From Planctomycetaceae bacterium (GTDB taxonomy: Bacteria > Planctomycetota > Planctomycetia > Planctomycetales > Planctomycetaceae), in contig PBSL01000048.1 of assembly GCA_002726205.1 (NCBI GenBank), forward strand, positions 48,215 to 112,214: DNA of 64,000 nucleotides, in the 5' to 3' direction. Below, one piece after another: positions 51,885 to 62,777 of this stretch. Both the position numbers and the translations under genes were made by a program. Under the pieces are notes generated by a model. It was given only the letters and a program-made list of their open reading frames with translations. It searched no databases and was not told the DNA's origin. Position 1 is the stretch's first letter; every line of letters begins with the position of its first letter.

Positions 51885-54740
51885 ATGCTGACCGTCGCCC
51901 AGCACGCCGCCCTGCAAGCCAAACTCGACGGGGACGTATCGATCGACCCGGCCGTGCGAGCCATGCACGCTACCGATGCCAGTGTCTACGAGATCATGCC
52001 GGCTGCCGTCGCCCGTCCCCGGCACACGCGAGACGTCTCCCACGTCCTGGATTTCTGCCGCCAGCACGGCATTCCGCTGACGGCCCGCGGAGGGGGCACT
52101 TCGCAGGCCGGACAGGCAATCGGCTCCGGCCTGCAGCTGGATTTTTCGCGCCATATGAACCAACTGCTCGAACTGCAACCGGATCGGCTCCGGGTTCGCG
52201 TTCAACCGGGTATCGTGCTCGACGAACTCAATGCCGTTCTGGAACCTTTCGGACTGGTCCTGCCACTGGATCTCTCGACATCCAACCGGGCAACGATCGG
52301 CGGGATGATCGCCAACAATTCCTCAGGCACCCGCTCGGTCGTCTACGGTAAAACTCTCGACTACGTCGAGAGCCTGACGGTGATGCTGGTCGATGGCAGC
52401 GTCGTCGAGTTGGCCGACATCCAGGATTCCGGCCCTGAAGATCGGCAGTCGCTGGCCGGCCAATGTTTTCAAACCGTCACCCGTCTGGCCCGGCAGCATG
52501 CCGCGGAAATCGATCGTCGCTATCCGAAACTCCTTCGTCGCGTCGGCGGCTACAACCTGGACGAGTTTGTTCCCGGACAACAACGGCCGATGAATCTCTC
52601 GCGGATTCTCGTCGGTTCCGAAGGAACTCTCGGCCTGGTTCTCGAAGCGACACTACGAATCGTCCCGATCCCCGGGGCACGGGCGATGTTGGCCATTCAA
52701 TTCAACGATCTACTCGAAGCCCTCGATGCGGTTCCCGCAATCCTCGCGCACGACCCCTCCGCCATCGAACTCGTCGACAGGATGATTCTCTCGCACACGG
52801 TCGGCAACCCTGAATTCGAACCGTTGAGATCGTTCATCCAGGGCGACCCCGCCGGCGTACTGCTGGTCGAGGTGCAAGGTGACAACCCCACCGAACTGCC
52901 TCCACGACTGGAGGCCATCGAAGCCACTCTCCGCCAAGACGGCCGCGGCGAGCACTTTCATCTCGCCCTTTCAGCAGAAGAGCAGGCGAGGATCTGGAAA
53001 CTCCGCAAGGCCGCGCTGGGACTGTCGATGGCTCGCCCCGGAGATGCCAAAGCCATCTCGTTTGTCGAGGACACGGCCGTTGCCCCCAACCGACTTCGTG
53101 ACTACATCGCCCGTTTCCGGGAGATCCTCGCCACGCACGATACCCAGGCAGGTTTCTACGCTCACGCCTCCGTCGGCCTGCTTCACATTCGCCCCGTCGT
53201 GAACATGAAGACCGCCGCGGGTGTCTCGACGTTCGCCGCGATCGCCGACGCGGTGGCCGACCTTGTACTGGAATTCGGAGGCGCGTTGTCGGGAGAACAC
53301 GGCGACGGCCTCGTCAGAGCCCCGTTCCAGGAGCGAATGTTCGGCCCGGTCCTTTACCAGGCTTTTCGAGAAATCAAGCAGGCATTCGACCCCGAGGGAC
53401 TGCTCAATCCCGGCAAGATCATCGATGCCCCCGAACTGACATCACAGCTGAGATTCGGTCCCCAGCACGTGACATCAACCACCGAGACCGTGTTTGATTT
53501 CTCCGACTTTGGCGGTATCGCCCGTGCCCTCGAGCAGTGCAGCGGTGTCGGGGCCTGCCGCAAGAGCCTGTCGGGGACGATGTGCCCCTCGTACATGGCA
53601 ACCCGCGACGAGATCGATTCGACACGTGGCCGTGCCAACGCACTGCGCGTGGCCCTCAACGGTGGACTCGGCCCCGCCGGATTGACTCACCCATCACTAA
53701 AGCCAGCAATGGATCTCTGCCTGGAGTGCAAGGCCTGCAAGACCGAATGCCCGACTGGCGTCGACATGGCCCGCATCAAGTCCGAATTCCTTCACCAGTA
53801 CCACCGCGACCACCGGCGACCGCGACGGGACCGGCGTTTCGCCGGAATCCGCAAGGCACTCGAAAACGCCAGTGGCTGGGCTGGGCTGGCGAACTGGCTG
53901 GGTCGCCTGCGGCCGCTCCGAACCTTGCTCGGGATCTCGGGAAGGCGAGACCTTCCTCGCCTGGCACGACCGACACTCCTGCAACAATGCGGATCACTGG
54001 ATCTCGCCTCGATCCCGGACGCCGACGTCGTGTTCTTCCCCGACACGTTTTCCCTGTACTGCGAACCCCAGCACGTCATCGCGGCGATCCGTATCGCCCG
54101 GCATGCCGATCAAACCCCGGCATTGGCACCACCTCTCTGCTGTGGACGCCCCCTGATCTCACGAGGTTTTCTCGACGAGGCCGGGCAGCAGGCCCGACGA
54201 CTTGTCGAATCGATGGAACCACTCGTGGCGGCTGGACTGCCGCTGGTTTTCCTGGAACCGGGATGCTGGTCGGCCGTTGTCGATGACCTGCCACGACTGG
54301 TACCGGAATCCCATCGTGACCTCGCCCGCCGACTGGCCGCATCCTGCAGGACATTTGAACAGTGGGCCGCCGAGACCTTCGAAACCCCGATCAGCCCACT
54401 CCACACATCTCAACCGGTACTGCATCACGCTCACTGTCACCAGAAGGCACTGGTCGGAACCGAACAGGCCGTCGACCTGATCAGTCGCAACGGAGGAGGA
54501 ACCGTCGTTGACATCGACGGCGGCTGTTGCGGAATGGCAGGATCGTTCGGATACGAAATCGATCACTACGACGTGTCGGTGTCGATCGGCGAACGTATTC
54601 TCGCGCCGGCCATCCGCAACCACCAGGGACCGATCGTCGCTCCTGGATTCTCCTGCCGCCACCAGATCGAACACCTGACGGCGATCCGCCCTCTCTCCAC
54701 TGCCCAGTGGCTCGCGGACCGCCTCGACGAAACCGCCTGA
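51885..54740 (+). CDS. FAD-binding and 4Fe-4S oxidoreductase (GlcD/D-lactate dehydrogenase-like fusion)
   Basis: 951 residues from the ATG at 51885. Residues of about 35-250 form the FAD_binding_4 domain (FCRQHGIPLTARGGGTSQAG, TIGGMIANNSSGTRSVVYGK, LVGSEGTLGLVLEATLRI), 270-510 the FAD-oxidase C domain (with GGALSGEHGDGLVRAPF), then a ferredoxin-type pair with C-x4-C-x8-CP (CSGVGACRKSLSGTMCP) and CLECKACKTECPTG. The C-terminus has CCG-type motifs (LCCGRPLIS, GGCCGMAGSFGYE) as in heterodisulfide-reductase-like subunits. It would oxidize a 2-hydroxyacid and pass electrons on. Placed next to the aminotransferase, it suggests amino-acid-derived hydroxyacids. Confidence 0.93.
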   Translation: MLTVAQHAALQAKLDGDVSIDPAVRAMHATDASVYEIMPAAVARPRHTRDVSHVLDFCRQHGIPLTARGGGTSQAGQAIGSGLQLDFSRHMNQLLELQPDRLRVRVQPGIVLDELNAVLEPFGLVLPLDLSTSNRATIGGMIANNSSGTRSVVYGKTLDYVESLTVMLVDGSVVELADIQDSGPEDRQSLAGQCFQTVTRLARQHAAEIDRRYPKLLRRVGGYNLDEFVPGQQRPMNLSRILVGSEGTLGLVLEATLRIVPIPGARAMLAIQFNDLLEALDAVPAILAHDPSAIELVDRMILSHTVGNPEFEPLRSFIQGDPAGVLLVEVQGDNPTELPPRLEAIEATLRQDGRGEHFHLALSAEEQARIWKLRKAALGLSMARPGDAKAISFVEDTAVAPNRLRDYIARFREILATHDTQAGFYAHASVGLLHIRPVVNMKTAAGVSTFAAIADAVADLVLEFGGALSGEHGDGLVRAPFQERMFGPVLYQAFREIKQAFDPEGLLNPGKIIDAPELTSQLRFGPQHVTSTTETVFDFSDFGGIARALEQCSGVGACRKSLSGTMCPSYMATRDEIDSTRGRANALRVALNGGLGPAGLTHPSLKPAMDLCLECKACKTECPTGVDMARIKSEFLHQYHRDHRRPRRDRRFAGIRKALENASGWAGLANWLGRLRPLRTLLGISGRRDLPRLARPTLLQQCGSLDLASIPDADVVFFPDTFSLYCEPQHVIAAIRIARHADQTPALAPPLCCGRPLISRGFLDEAGQQARRLVESMEPLVAAGLPLVFLEPGCWSAVVDDLPRLVPESHRDLARRLAASCRTFEQWAAETFETPISPLHTSQPVLHHAHCHQKALVGTEQAVDLISRNGGGTVVDIDGGCCGMAGSFGYEIDHYDVSVSIGERILAPAIRNHQGPIVAPGFSCRHQIEHLTAIRPLSTAQWLADRLDETA

Positions 54741-54741
54741 C

Positions 54742-56538
54742 CTACTTCCTGCTCTTCAACCAGACGTCAATCTGTTCTTCGAGCAGGTCAAGCGTGACCG
54801 CACCGCGAGAGAGAATCACCTCGTGGAACTCTCGCACATCAAACTGCTTGCCCAGGGCCTTCTCGGCGCGCCGCCTTAATTCCTGGATCTTCAGTTCACC
54901 GATCTTGTAAGCCACGGCCTGTCCGGGCCAGGCGATGTAGCGATCGATCTCGTTCTCGATGTCCAGCATCGTCTTTGCCGTGTTATCGGCAAAGAAATCG
55001 ATCGCCCGCTGGCGTGTCCAGCCGTCGTAGTGCATCCCCGTATCAACGACCAACCTGACAGCTCGCCACATCTCGTAGGTCAATTGACCAAATTTTGAGT
55101 ACGGATCACGGTACAAACCCAGTTCCGCACCCAGGCTTTCCGCGTACAACCCCCACCCTTCGATGAATGCCGTGTAACCACCGAAACGGCGAAACGGCGG
55201 CACGTTCTCCAGTTCCATCGCCAGTGAGATCTGCAGGTGGTGTCCCGGTACCGCCTCGTGAAGGCTGAGCGCCTCGATCTCGTACTTCGGACGCACCTCC
55301 GGGCGATAGAGATTCACGAAATAGGTCCCCGCCCGTTTGCCGTCGGCCGAAGGAGGCCGGTAATAGGCAGTCGTCGTGTCCGGGGCCAGGTGCATCGGAA
55401 TCGGTTCGACACCGTAGGGCATCCGCGGCAATCGACGAAAGAGTTTCACGAGCTGAGGATCGATCCGTTTTGTCACCTCGCGATACGCCGCCAGCAGATC
55501 CCGGGAATTCTTGTAGTAGAATTTGGGGTCCGATCGCAGGTGGTCAAGGAACTCCCGGAACTTGCCCTTGAAGCTGGTTTCTTGAATCACCCGTTGCATC
55601 TGGTCACGTATCCGTTTGACCTCGCGCTTGCCGATCTGGTGAATTTGTCCGGGCGTCAGGTCGGTCGTCGTGAACCGTCGACAGCGGAACGCGTAAAACT
55701 CCTTGCCCGCGGGCATCTGCCAGACACCGGCCCTGGAAAAACAACCGGGCAGATACTTTTCGTTGAAGAAAACCAGCATTCTCCGATAGGCCGGCACGAC
55801 CACGCTGCTGATCGCCTGCCGCGCCTCCCCGGCAAGCCGCTGTTGATCAGCCGAAGAAATTCCCTCCGGGAAACGGCGGAACGGCTTGTAGAAGAAACTT
55901 CGGGTCGGGTCATCGACGATCTGGCGACTGATCTGGGCCGGCACGCGAACCATCACCTCGCGATCGTGGACGCGTCTTTGATCGAGGCCGGCCTGCATCA
56001 GCGCAATCGTCTGGTCCATGTACCGGCCGAAGGTCTGCAACCGCCTGATCCATTGTTCGAAATCCCGAGTCGTCTCGAAACGAAGCACGTCGGCCCGTGA
56101 ACTGGCATCCTGGATCCCGCCCCGCGCCGTCAACGGAACGAGAAACCAGCGGTGGGCATGGCTTTCAACAGCCACGGAATACTCGCGGGTGATCAGGTCG
56201 AGGTTGAGTCGATCATCGGCGGTGAGTGCCTTGCCGTCGATTCCCTTCAGTGTTTCGAGGATTTCCACGCGGTGCTGATGGCGGCGTGTGATTGCAATCA
56301 ATGACACGTCGGGCCAACGGTCGTTGTACCTCCGGTCACCCAGGTAGGAGGCGAACGTGGGCTGTTCTCTCAGGCGCCATTCCCACTCGGAATCGATCAG
56401 ACGATTCAGAGTTGTTCCGGCCCCGTCCCCTCGGCTGGCCTGTTCATCACGGACCGGTTCACCACCCCGACCGGCATCGGGAAACATTGCCACCAACACC
56501 AACAGTGCAAGCGGTAGCTGATGATCGAGGGTCTTCAT
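54742..56538 (-). CDS. DUF885 family metallopeptidase-like protein, exported
   Basis: 598 residues from the ATG at 56538; the frame extends to 56616 without a better start. The N-terminus is a signal-peptide-like helix (LPLALLVLVAMFPDAGRG). DUF885 features include SYLGDRRYNDRWPD, KEFYAFRCRRFTTTDLTPGQ and the zinc-type motif SLHEAVPGHHLQISLAM (H-E-x5-H-H), followed by FIEGWGLYAESLGAELG with the third-ligand Glu. Members are predicted exopeptidases. It ends one base from the end of the convergent oxidoreductase gene. Confidence 0.88.
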   Translation of the reverse strand: MKTLDHQLPLALLVLVAMFPDAGRGGEPVRDEQASRGDGAGTTLNRLIDSEWEWRLREQPTFASYLGDRRYNDRWPDVSLIAITRRHQHRVEILETLKGIDGKALTADDRLNLDLITREYSVAVESHAHRWFLVPLTARGGIQDASSRADVLRFETTRDFEQWIRRLQTFGRYMDQTIALMQAGLDQRRVHDREVMVRVPAQISRQIVDDPTRSFFYKPFRRFPEGISSADQQRLAGEARQAISSVVVPAYRRMLVFFNEKYLPGCFSRAGVWQMPAGKEFYAFRCRRFTTTDLTPGQIHQIGKREVKRIRDQMQRVIQETSFKGKFREFLDHLRSDPKFYYKNSRDLLAAYREVTKRIDPQLVKLFRRLPRMPYGVEPIPMHLAPDTTTAYYRPPSADGKRAGTYFVNLYRPEVRPKYEIEALSLHEAVPGHHLQISLAMELENVPPFRRFGGYTAFIEGWGLYAESLGAELGLYRDPYSKFGQLTYEMWRAVRLVVDTGMHYDGWTRQRAIDFFADNTAKTMLDIENEIDRYIAWPGQAVAYKIGELKIQELRRRAEKALGKQFDVREFHEVILSRGAVTLDLLEEQIDVWLKSRK

Positions 56539-56693
56539 CACGATTCTCACAAACGGGTCTCGACACGGTTTCGCCCGGATTTTTCCCCGGTTCGGCCCGG
56601 GCTTCCCAATCGTCAACCGGTCCGGTTAAATACCATCTCCCCGCTGCGTCCACCAGTCGCCGCAGCGGGAGAGTCGTCAACCGGAGACCGCCC

Positions 56694-58823
56694 ATGACTC
56701 GCCGCCTCCTGCTTCTCGGAATCGCCACCATGACCGCGTCGCTGTCGGCTGCCGACATCACCTACGTCAAAACCCGCCGGGTTGATCATGTCGACGTCCA
56801 TCACGGCACAAAGGTTCCCGATCCCTATCGTTGGCTGGAAGACGATGTCCGCAAATCCAAGCCGGTCACCGACTGGGTCGAGGCCCAGAACAAGGTGACG
56901 TTTGGTTACCTGAAGCGGATTCCCCAGCGCCAGGGAATCCACAAGCGACTGGAAACGCTCTGGAACTACGAGAAGTTCGGGTCCCCGTTCAAACGCGGCA
57001 GCCACTACTACTTCTACAAGAACGACGGGCTACAAAATCAATCCGTGCTCTACGCTCAGGCAACGCTCGACTCCGAACCGGAGGTCCTGATCGATCCCAA
57101 CACGTGGTCCAAGGACGGCACCGTCGCGTTGTCGGGCACCTCCTTCAGCGACGACGGCCGATTCGTCGCCTACGGTGTGGCCGAGGCCGGCTCCGACTGG
57201 CGGAACTGGCGGATCATGGAAATCGTTGGCCGTCGAAAACTCTCCGACGAGTTGAAATGGATCAAGTTCAGCAGCATCTCCTGGACAAAGGACAACCGCG
57301 GTTTCTTTTACAGCCGGTTCGATGAACCTCGCGAAGGAGCCCAGTTCCAGGACCTCAATCTCAACCAGAAGGTCTACTACCATCGCCTGGGCACCCGGCA
57401 AGCCGAAGACGTGCTCGTCTACAAGCGACCCGACCATCCCGACTGGGGATTCGACGCGGAGGTCACCGAAGACGGTCGTTACCTGGTCTTGACCGTCTGG
57501 AAGGGCACCGATGACAAGTACCGGGTGCTCTACAAGGACCTGCAAGAACCCTTCGGAATGCCGATCGACCTGGTGTCGACCTTCGATCACGAATACTCAT
57601 TCGTGGGCAACGAGGGGCCCGTGTTTTTCTTCAAGACCGATCGCGAGGCCGCACGACGCTGCCTGGTGGCCGTCAATATCCATCAGCCCGATCCTCAACA
57701 TCACGAGGTCGTGATCCCACAGCGAGAGGAAACGCTGACCGCTGTCGGGCTCGTCGGCAACCTCTTCGTGGCCCACTACCTCAAGGATGCCCGCACGCAG
57801 ATCCGGATCCACGCGATGGATGGCGCGTTCGTCCGCGAGGTCGAGTTTCCCGGAATCGGCTCGGCTCGCGGGTTCGGGGGACGTCGTTCCCAGACCGAGA
57901 CCTTCTATTCGTTTTCCAGTTTCGCTACGCCGCCGAGCATCTTTCGCTACGACATGGTCACTGGCAAGAGCACGAGAATCCGCCAGGCCAAGGTCCCGTT
58001 CCGACCCGAGGACTTCACTGTCAAGCAGGTGTTCTACACCAGCAAGGACGGAACGCGTGTGCCGATGTTCATTGCGCATCGCAAGGACATCCGCCTCGAC
58101 GGCAAGACCCCGACACTGCTGTACGGTTACGGAGGTTTCAACATCTCCATGACACCGCGATTTTCCATCAGTCGACTGCAATGGATGGAAATGGGAGGCG
58201 TGTTCGCGATGGCCAACCTCCGCGGAGGAGGAGAATACGGTGAGAAGTGGCATCGCGCCGGCACGAAACTGCAGAAGCAGAATGTCTTTGACGATTTCAT
58301 TGCCGCCGCCGAGTACCTGATCGACGAGAAATACACGCGATCTGAGAAACTGGCCGTGATGGGCGGCAGCAACGGTGGACTGCTCGTTGGTGCAGTGATG
58401 ACACAGCGGCCCGAACTGTTCGCCGCCTGCCTGCCGGCTGTCGGCGTGATGGACATGCTCAGATTTCACAAGTTCACAGCCGGCCGCTACTGGGTCGACG
58501 ATTACGGCAGCGCCGAGAACCCGGGAGAGTTCAAGGCCTTGCACGCCTATTCGCCCTACCACAATCTCAAGCCCGGCACGAAATATCCGGCAACCCTGGT
58601 GACGACCGCAGACACCGACGACCGTGTGGTTCCCGGACACAGCTTCAAGTTTGCCGCCCGCTTGCAACACAGCCATGCCGGAGCGGCACCGGTGCTGATC
58701 CGAATCGAGACCCGGGCCGGACACGGCGCAGGCAAACCGACGGCAAAGATCATCGAGGAGGTCGCCGACAAGTGGGCTTTTCTGGTCAAGAATCTGAAAA
58801 TGGCTCCCCGCGGGCTCGAATGA
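56694..58823 (+). CDS. Prolyl oligopeptidase (S9A), exported
   Basis: 709 residues from the ATG at 56694 (GGAGA upstream), with a signal peptide ([17 protein letters not shown]). The propeller part runs from [17 protein letters not shown] to about 420; the peptidase domain contains [12 protein letters not shown], the nucleophile Ser559 in [20 protein letters not shown], the Asp in [13 protein letters not shown] and the His in [10 protein letters not shown]. Prolyl oligopeptidases cleave after Pro in short peptides. The stop is separated by one base from the POT transporter start, so the pair forms one unit. Confidence 0.95.
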   Translation: MTRRLLLLGIATMTASLSAADITYVKTRRVDHVDVHHGTKVPDPYRWLEDDVRKSKPVTDWVEAQNKVTFGYLKRIPQRQGIHKRLETLWNYEKFGSPFKRGSHYYFYKNDGLQNQSVLYAQATLDSEPEVLIDPNTWSKDGTVALSGTSFSDDGRFVAYGVAEAGSDWRNWRIMEIVGRRKLSDELKWIKFSSISWTKDNRGFFYSRFDEPREGAQFQDLNLNQKVYYHRLGTRQAEDVLVYKRPDHPDWGFDAEVTEDGRYLVLTVWKGTDDKYRVLYKDLQEPFGMPIDLVSTFDHEYSFVGNEGPVFFFKTDREAARRCLVAVNIHQPDPQHHEVVIPQREETLTAVGLVGNLFVAHYLKDARTQIRIHAMDGAFVREVEFPGIGSARGFGGRRSQTETFYSFSSFATPPSIFRYDMVTGKSTRIRQAKVPFRPEDFTVKQVFYTSKDGTRVPMFIAHRKDIRLDGKTPTLLYGYGGFNISMTPRFSISRLQWMEMGGVFAMANLRGGGEYGEKWHRAGTKLQKQNVFDDFIAAAEYLIDEKYTRSEKLAVMGGSNGGLLVGAVMTQRPELFAACLPAVGVMDMLRFHKFTAGRYWVDDYGSAENPGEFKALHAYSPYHNLKPGTKYPATLVTTADTDDRVVPGHSFKFAARLQHSHAGAAPVLIRIETRAGHGAGKPTAKIIEEVADKWAFLVKNLKMAPRGLE

Positions 58824-58824
58824 C

Positions 58825-60933
58825 ATGTCCATGACGCCAGACGACCAACAACCCGACTCCGCGCATGACCCCCTTTTCTCTGGAGGGTCCGCGAATCACT
58901 GGGATGATGCCGCTCCGGCCAAGAAGACCTACCTGACCGCCCCCGTCGCCTCCCAGGAGATGCCCAAAGGCATCCCCTACATCGTGACCAACGAGGCGGC
59001 CGAGCGTTTCTCCTTCTACGGCATGAAGGGGATCCTGATCGTCTTCATGACCAAGTACCTGGTCGACTCCTCGGGAGCACACGACCTGATGGGGGCCGAA
59101 GAGGCCAAGGGCTACTACCACCTGTTCACCTCGGCGGTCTACTTCACACCCATCCTGGGTGCGATTATCGCCGACGCCTTTTTCGGAAAATACCGCACGA
59201 TCCTCTCTCTTTCGCTCGTCTACTGCGCAGGCCACCTCTGCCTGGCACTCGACGAAACCCGGTTCGGACTTGCACTGGGCCTGGGTCTGATCGCGCTGGG
59301 TTCCGGCGGCATCAAGCCCTGCGTTTCAGCTCACGTCGGAGACCAGTTCGGAAAAACAAACCAGCACCTGCTCGAGAAGGTGTTCGGTTGGTTCTACTTC
59401 TCGATCAACCTGGGCGCCTTTGCCTCGACAGTGCTCACTCCCTGGCTCCTGGCCAACTACGGCCCCCACGTGGCCTTCGGCGTGCCTGGCATCCTGATGG
59501 GACTGGCCACCATCTTCTTCTGGATGGGCCGCAACGTCTTCGTTCACATCCCCAGGGGCGGAATCGAGTTTCTCAAGGAGACATTTTCACCAACGGGACT
59601 GAAGTCGATCGGGCGGCTGCTCCCCATTTACGCCTTCGTCGCCATGTTCTGGGCACTCTTCGATCAGACCGGATCGGCCTGGGTACTGCAGGCCGACCGG
59701 ATGGACCTCAACTTCCTCGGTCTCGAATGGCTCCCCAGTCAGATCCAGGCCGTCAACCCGATCATGATCATGGTCCTGATCCCCGTGTTCAACGGGTTCA
59801 AGACCATCGGCTGGCCCGGACTCTACTCGCTCATCGACCGGGTGTTTCCCCTGACACATCTTCGCAAGATCGGTATCGGCTTCTTCCTGACCGTCCCCGC
59901 CTTCCTGCTGCCCGCCTGGATTGAAAGGCAACTCGACGCCGGCGAGTTCGTCAACATCGGCTGGCAACTGCTGGCTTATGTCATCATGACGGCCGCGGAG
60001 GTCTTCGTTTCCATCACCTGTCTGGAGTTCTCCTACACGCAGGCTCCCCGCAAGATGAAGTCGTTGATCATGGCCTGTTTCCTGATGAGCGTCAGTCTGG
60101 GGAACATCTTCGTCTCAGGAGTCAACTTCTTCATTCACGAACCGCCAGCGTCTTTCCATCCCGACGTGGACGGCCGCTACGAATTCGAGCTGACCATCTC
60201 CGACGGCCAGCAAGCCGTAACCCGCCCTTTCACGCTGACGGTGGTGCCGGCCAGTTCCTCGAGCCAGAAACCGGCCCCCGCCACTGTGGAGCAGACTCCG
60301 CCGCGCGTGCAGGCGGGACATCTGCGGGCCGTCGCACCGGGCACGGTGGTCCGGATGTACGGGTCGGTCGATCCCGGGGATGCCAAAGGCAACCGCCATT
60401 ACGCCTGGTCGTTCGCCTCGGTTCCGCAGGGAAGTCGCATCGGCCCGGAATCGCTGCACCAGGCAGACACTCGCAACCCCACCTTCATCCCCGATGTCGC
60501 CGGTGATTACGAACTGGCATTCCTCTTCCGCATCGGAAACAGTCAGGCGACCGACCAGGTGACAGTCCGCGCCACCACGACCAACATGCCCCCGGTCGCG
60601 AACGTCTCCGACATTACCTGGTCGCTGGGTGATGCGGACCCCGTCTCGCTGGACGGCTCGGAGAGCTTTGACCCCGACGGAGATGCGATGAACGCAACCT
60701 GGCGGTTGCTGGCGGTACCCGATCAAAGCCTTCGTCAGCACACAGACATTGCCAACGCCGACCGTCTCGCCTCCGGCAGCACGCTCGCCGGTGCCAACTA
60801 CTATCTCTTCTTCGCAGCTTGCATGCTGCTCACCGCCTTTCTGTTCATCCCAGTCGCCATGGCGTACAAGGAGCAGACGTTCATCCAGGACGAGGCCCCC
60901 GGCGACGAGCAACTGCCTCAAGAGATCGCCTAA
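58825..60933 (+). CDS. POT-family peptide transporter with PKD-like domain before the last helix
   Basis: 702 residues from the ATG at 58825. The POT signature is clear: [57 protein letters not shown] and [15 protein letters not shown]. Helices continue to about 430 ([20 protein letters not shown]). Residues 436-655 are a hydrophilic insertion containing PKD/Ig-like segments ([38 protein letters not shown], also [14 protein letters not shown]), and only then the final helix [20 protein letters not shown]. The usual proton-coupled di/tripeptide symporter has no such domain here; the insertion would face the periplasm. Coupled with the prolyl oligopeptidase gene. Confidence 0.92.
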   Translation: MSMTPDDQQPDSAHDPLFSGGSANHWDDAAPAKKTYLTAPVASQEMPKGIPYIVTNEAAERFSFYGMKGILIVFMTKYLVDSSGAHDLMGAEEAKGYYHLFTSAVYFTPILGAIIADAFFGKYRTILSLSLVYCAGHLCLALDETRFGLALGLGLIALGSGGIKPCVSAHVGDQFGKTNQHLLEKVFGWFYFSINLGAFASTVLTPWLLANYGPHVAFGVPGILMGLATIFFWMGRNVFVHIPRGGIEFLKETFSPTGLKSIGRLLPIYAFVAMFWALFDQTGSAWVLQADRMDLNFLGLEWLPSQIQAVNPIMIMVLIPVFNGFKTIGWPGLYSLIDRVFPLTHLRKIGIGFFLTVPAFLLPAWIERQLDAGEFVNIGWQLLAYVIMTAAEVFVSITCLEFSYTQAPRKMKSLIMACFLMSVSLGNIFVSGVNFFIHEPPASFHPDVDGRYEFELTISDGQQAVTRPFTLTVVPASSSSQKPAPATVEQTPPRVQAGHLRAVAPGTVVRMYGSVDPGDAKGNRHYAWSFASVPQGSRIGPESLHQADTRNPTFIPDVAGDYELAFLFRIGNSQATDQVTVRATTTNMPPVANVSDITWSLGDADPVSLDGSESFDPDGDAMNATWRLLAVPDQSLRQHTDIANADRLASGSTLAGANYYLFFAACMLLTAFLFIPVAMAYKEQTFIQDEAPGDEQLPQEIA

Positions 60934-61037
60934 AATCGCTCGCCGGTCCCAATCAAGCCGACCCACAATCATCTCGGCCAGTTACAATTCACCAACCCCG
61001 TCCCCGTCCCCGCACGCCAGGCAACACGAGAGTTCTC

Positions 61038-61610
<573 letters not shown>

Positions 61611-61627
61611 ATCGGCTCGCCGGTCCG

Positions 61628-62662
61628 TCAGCGTGAGCTTTCCGACTGGCCCGACTCAGCAACCTTGCGGGGAATAGGCTGTCGCTTGCCACCCTCGCGG
61701 AGGTGGCCGCTCTTGAGAAACCTCCTGGTCCAATCGATGACCTGTGGCTGGTTCATCAAGAACGAATGAAATCCGCGGATGCTGGCGAAATCGCTCGCAC
61801 CCGGCAGACGGGTACTGGTGATGGCCACCGTCCCGTCGTCATCGCCGGGGACCAGGGGGTTGTAACCTCCCGGCTTTCCCGCCTTGCCGGCAATCACTGC
61901 AAACTCGAAGTTCGGGATCGCCAGGCTGGCGATGAAGCCATCGGGGTCACTGCCCACCTGTTGTCCGGCGGGGCCGTATAGGATCCGAAACAGCACGTTC
62001 CCCTTGACGCGATCGGCCATTCTCGCGCCCCGGTTGGGAACACCCAGCATCACCAACCGCCCGACGCGACGATCTTCATAACGCCCCGACCACGACCGGA
62101 CGACCAACCCTCCCATGCTGTGCGTCACAAAGTGGATCGTTTTGATTCCGTCCAACCGCTCGATGACCTGCTGCAGAAACTCGGCCGAGCGATCGATGCC
62201 AACACGAGTGCTGGGATAGTCGAACGGCACCGCGGTGAACCCTTCCTGCCGCACCATCGTGGCCATCTGGTTCATCGATTTCGACGATCGGATCGCCCCG
62301 TGAAGCAGGATCACTGCCGTCCCGGACATCGGCTTGATCTTGCCCGATTTGAGCAAGCCGTCGAGGCGGCGGTCACACGCTTTTCGGGTGCCCCAACCGC
62401 GACGAACATCAGCCGGGTCCAGCAGCCGAAAATGTCCCGTAAAGACGTTCTGCTGGATGCGCCAGCCCTGAAAAAAACGAACGTCTCCCCAGAACTGGCT
62501 GCCACCGAGGGTCTTTGTTGGCACGTTGATTGTTTCCGCCTCGCCAGGAGGCCGAGATCCGTCGTCTGCGTCAACAGCGGTTGTCATCGTCAGACCAATC
62601 AAGAGCACCGGAAAAATTGACTTCGCGTCCAACATGCACCATCTGGACGGTCGCTTCACCAT
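61628..62662 (-). CDS. Exported alpha/beta-hydrolase (lipase-like)
   Basis: 344 residues from the ATG at 62662 (GAGGA eight bases upstream); a start at 62635 lacks a ribosome-binding site. A signal segment (SIFPVLLIGLTMTTAVDAD) predicts export. The fold is shown by GTAVILLHGAIRSSKSM, the nucleophile Ser in HFVTHSMGGLVVRSW, LVMLGVPNRGARMADRV, an acidic DGTVAITSTRLPGA and a His in FHSFLMNQPQVIDW. Lipase or esterase; the acyl substrate is not known. Convergent with the His-rich lipoprotein gene. Confidence 0.88.
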   Translation of the reverse strand: MVKRPSRWCMLDAKSIFPVLLIGLTMTTAVDADDGSRPPGEAETINVPTKTLGGSQFWGDVRFFQGWRIQQNVFTGHFRLLDPADVRRGWGTRKACDRRLDGLLKSGKIKPMSGTAVILLHGAIRSSKSMNQMATMVRQEGFTAVPFDYPSTRVGIDRSAEFLQQVIERLDGIKTIHFVTHSMGGLVVRSWSGRYEDRRVGRLVMLGVPNRGARMADRVKGNVLFRILYGPAGQQVGSDPDGFIASLAIPNFEFAVIAGKAGKPGGYNPLVPGDDDGTVAITSTRLPGASDFASIRGFHSFLMNQPQVIDWTRRFLKSGHLREGGKRQPIPRKVAESGQSESSR

Positions 62663-62777
62663 CCCAATCTTCCTCGGGCGAGAATCACGCCGCCGCGCAA
62701 CGCGCGTCACGACTCGCAGGCCACCACTTCACTGGCCGGCAGAATTCTAGCGATCAGGTCGATTCCGTACAGAGGGA

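Noticed and set aside
57597..58832. 411-codon minus-strand frame over the prolyl oligopeptidase
   Set aside because: Antisense to a gene with an intact catalytic triad; no support.
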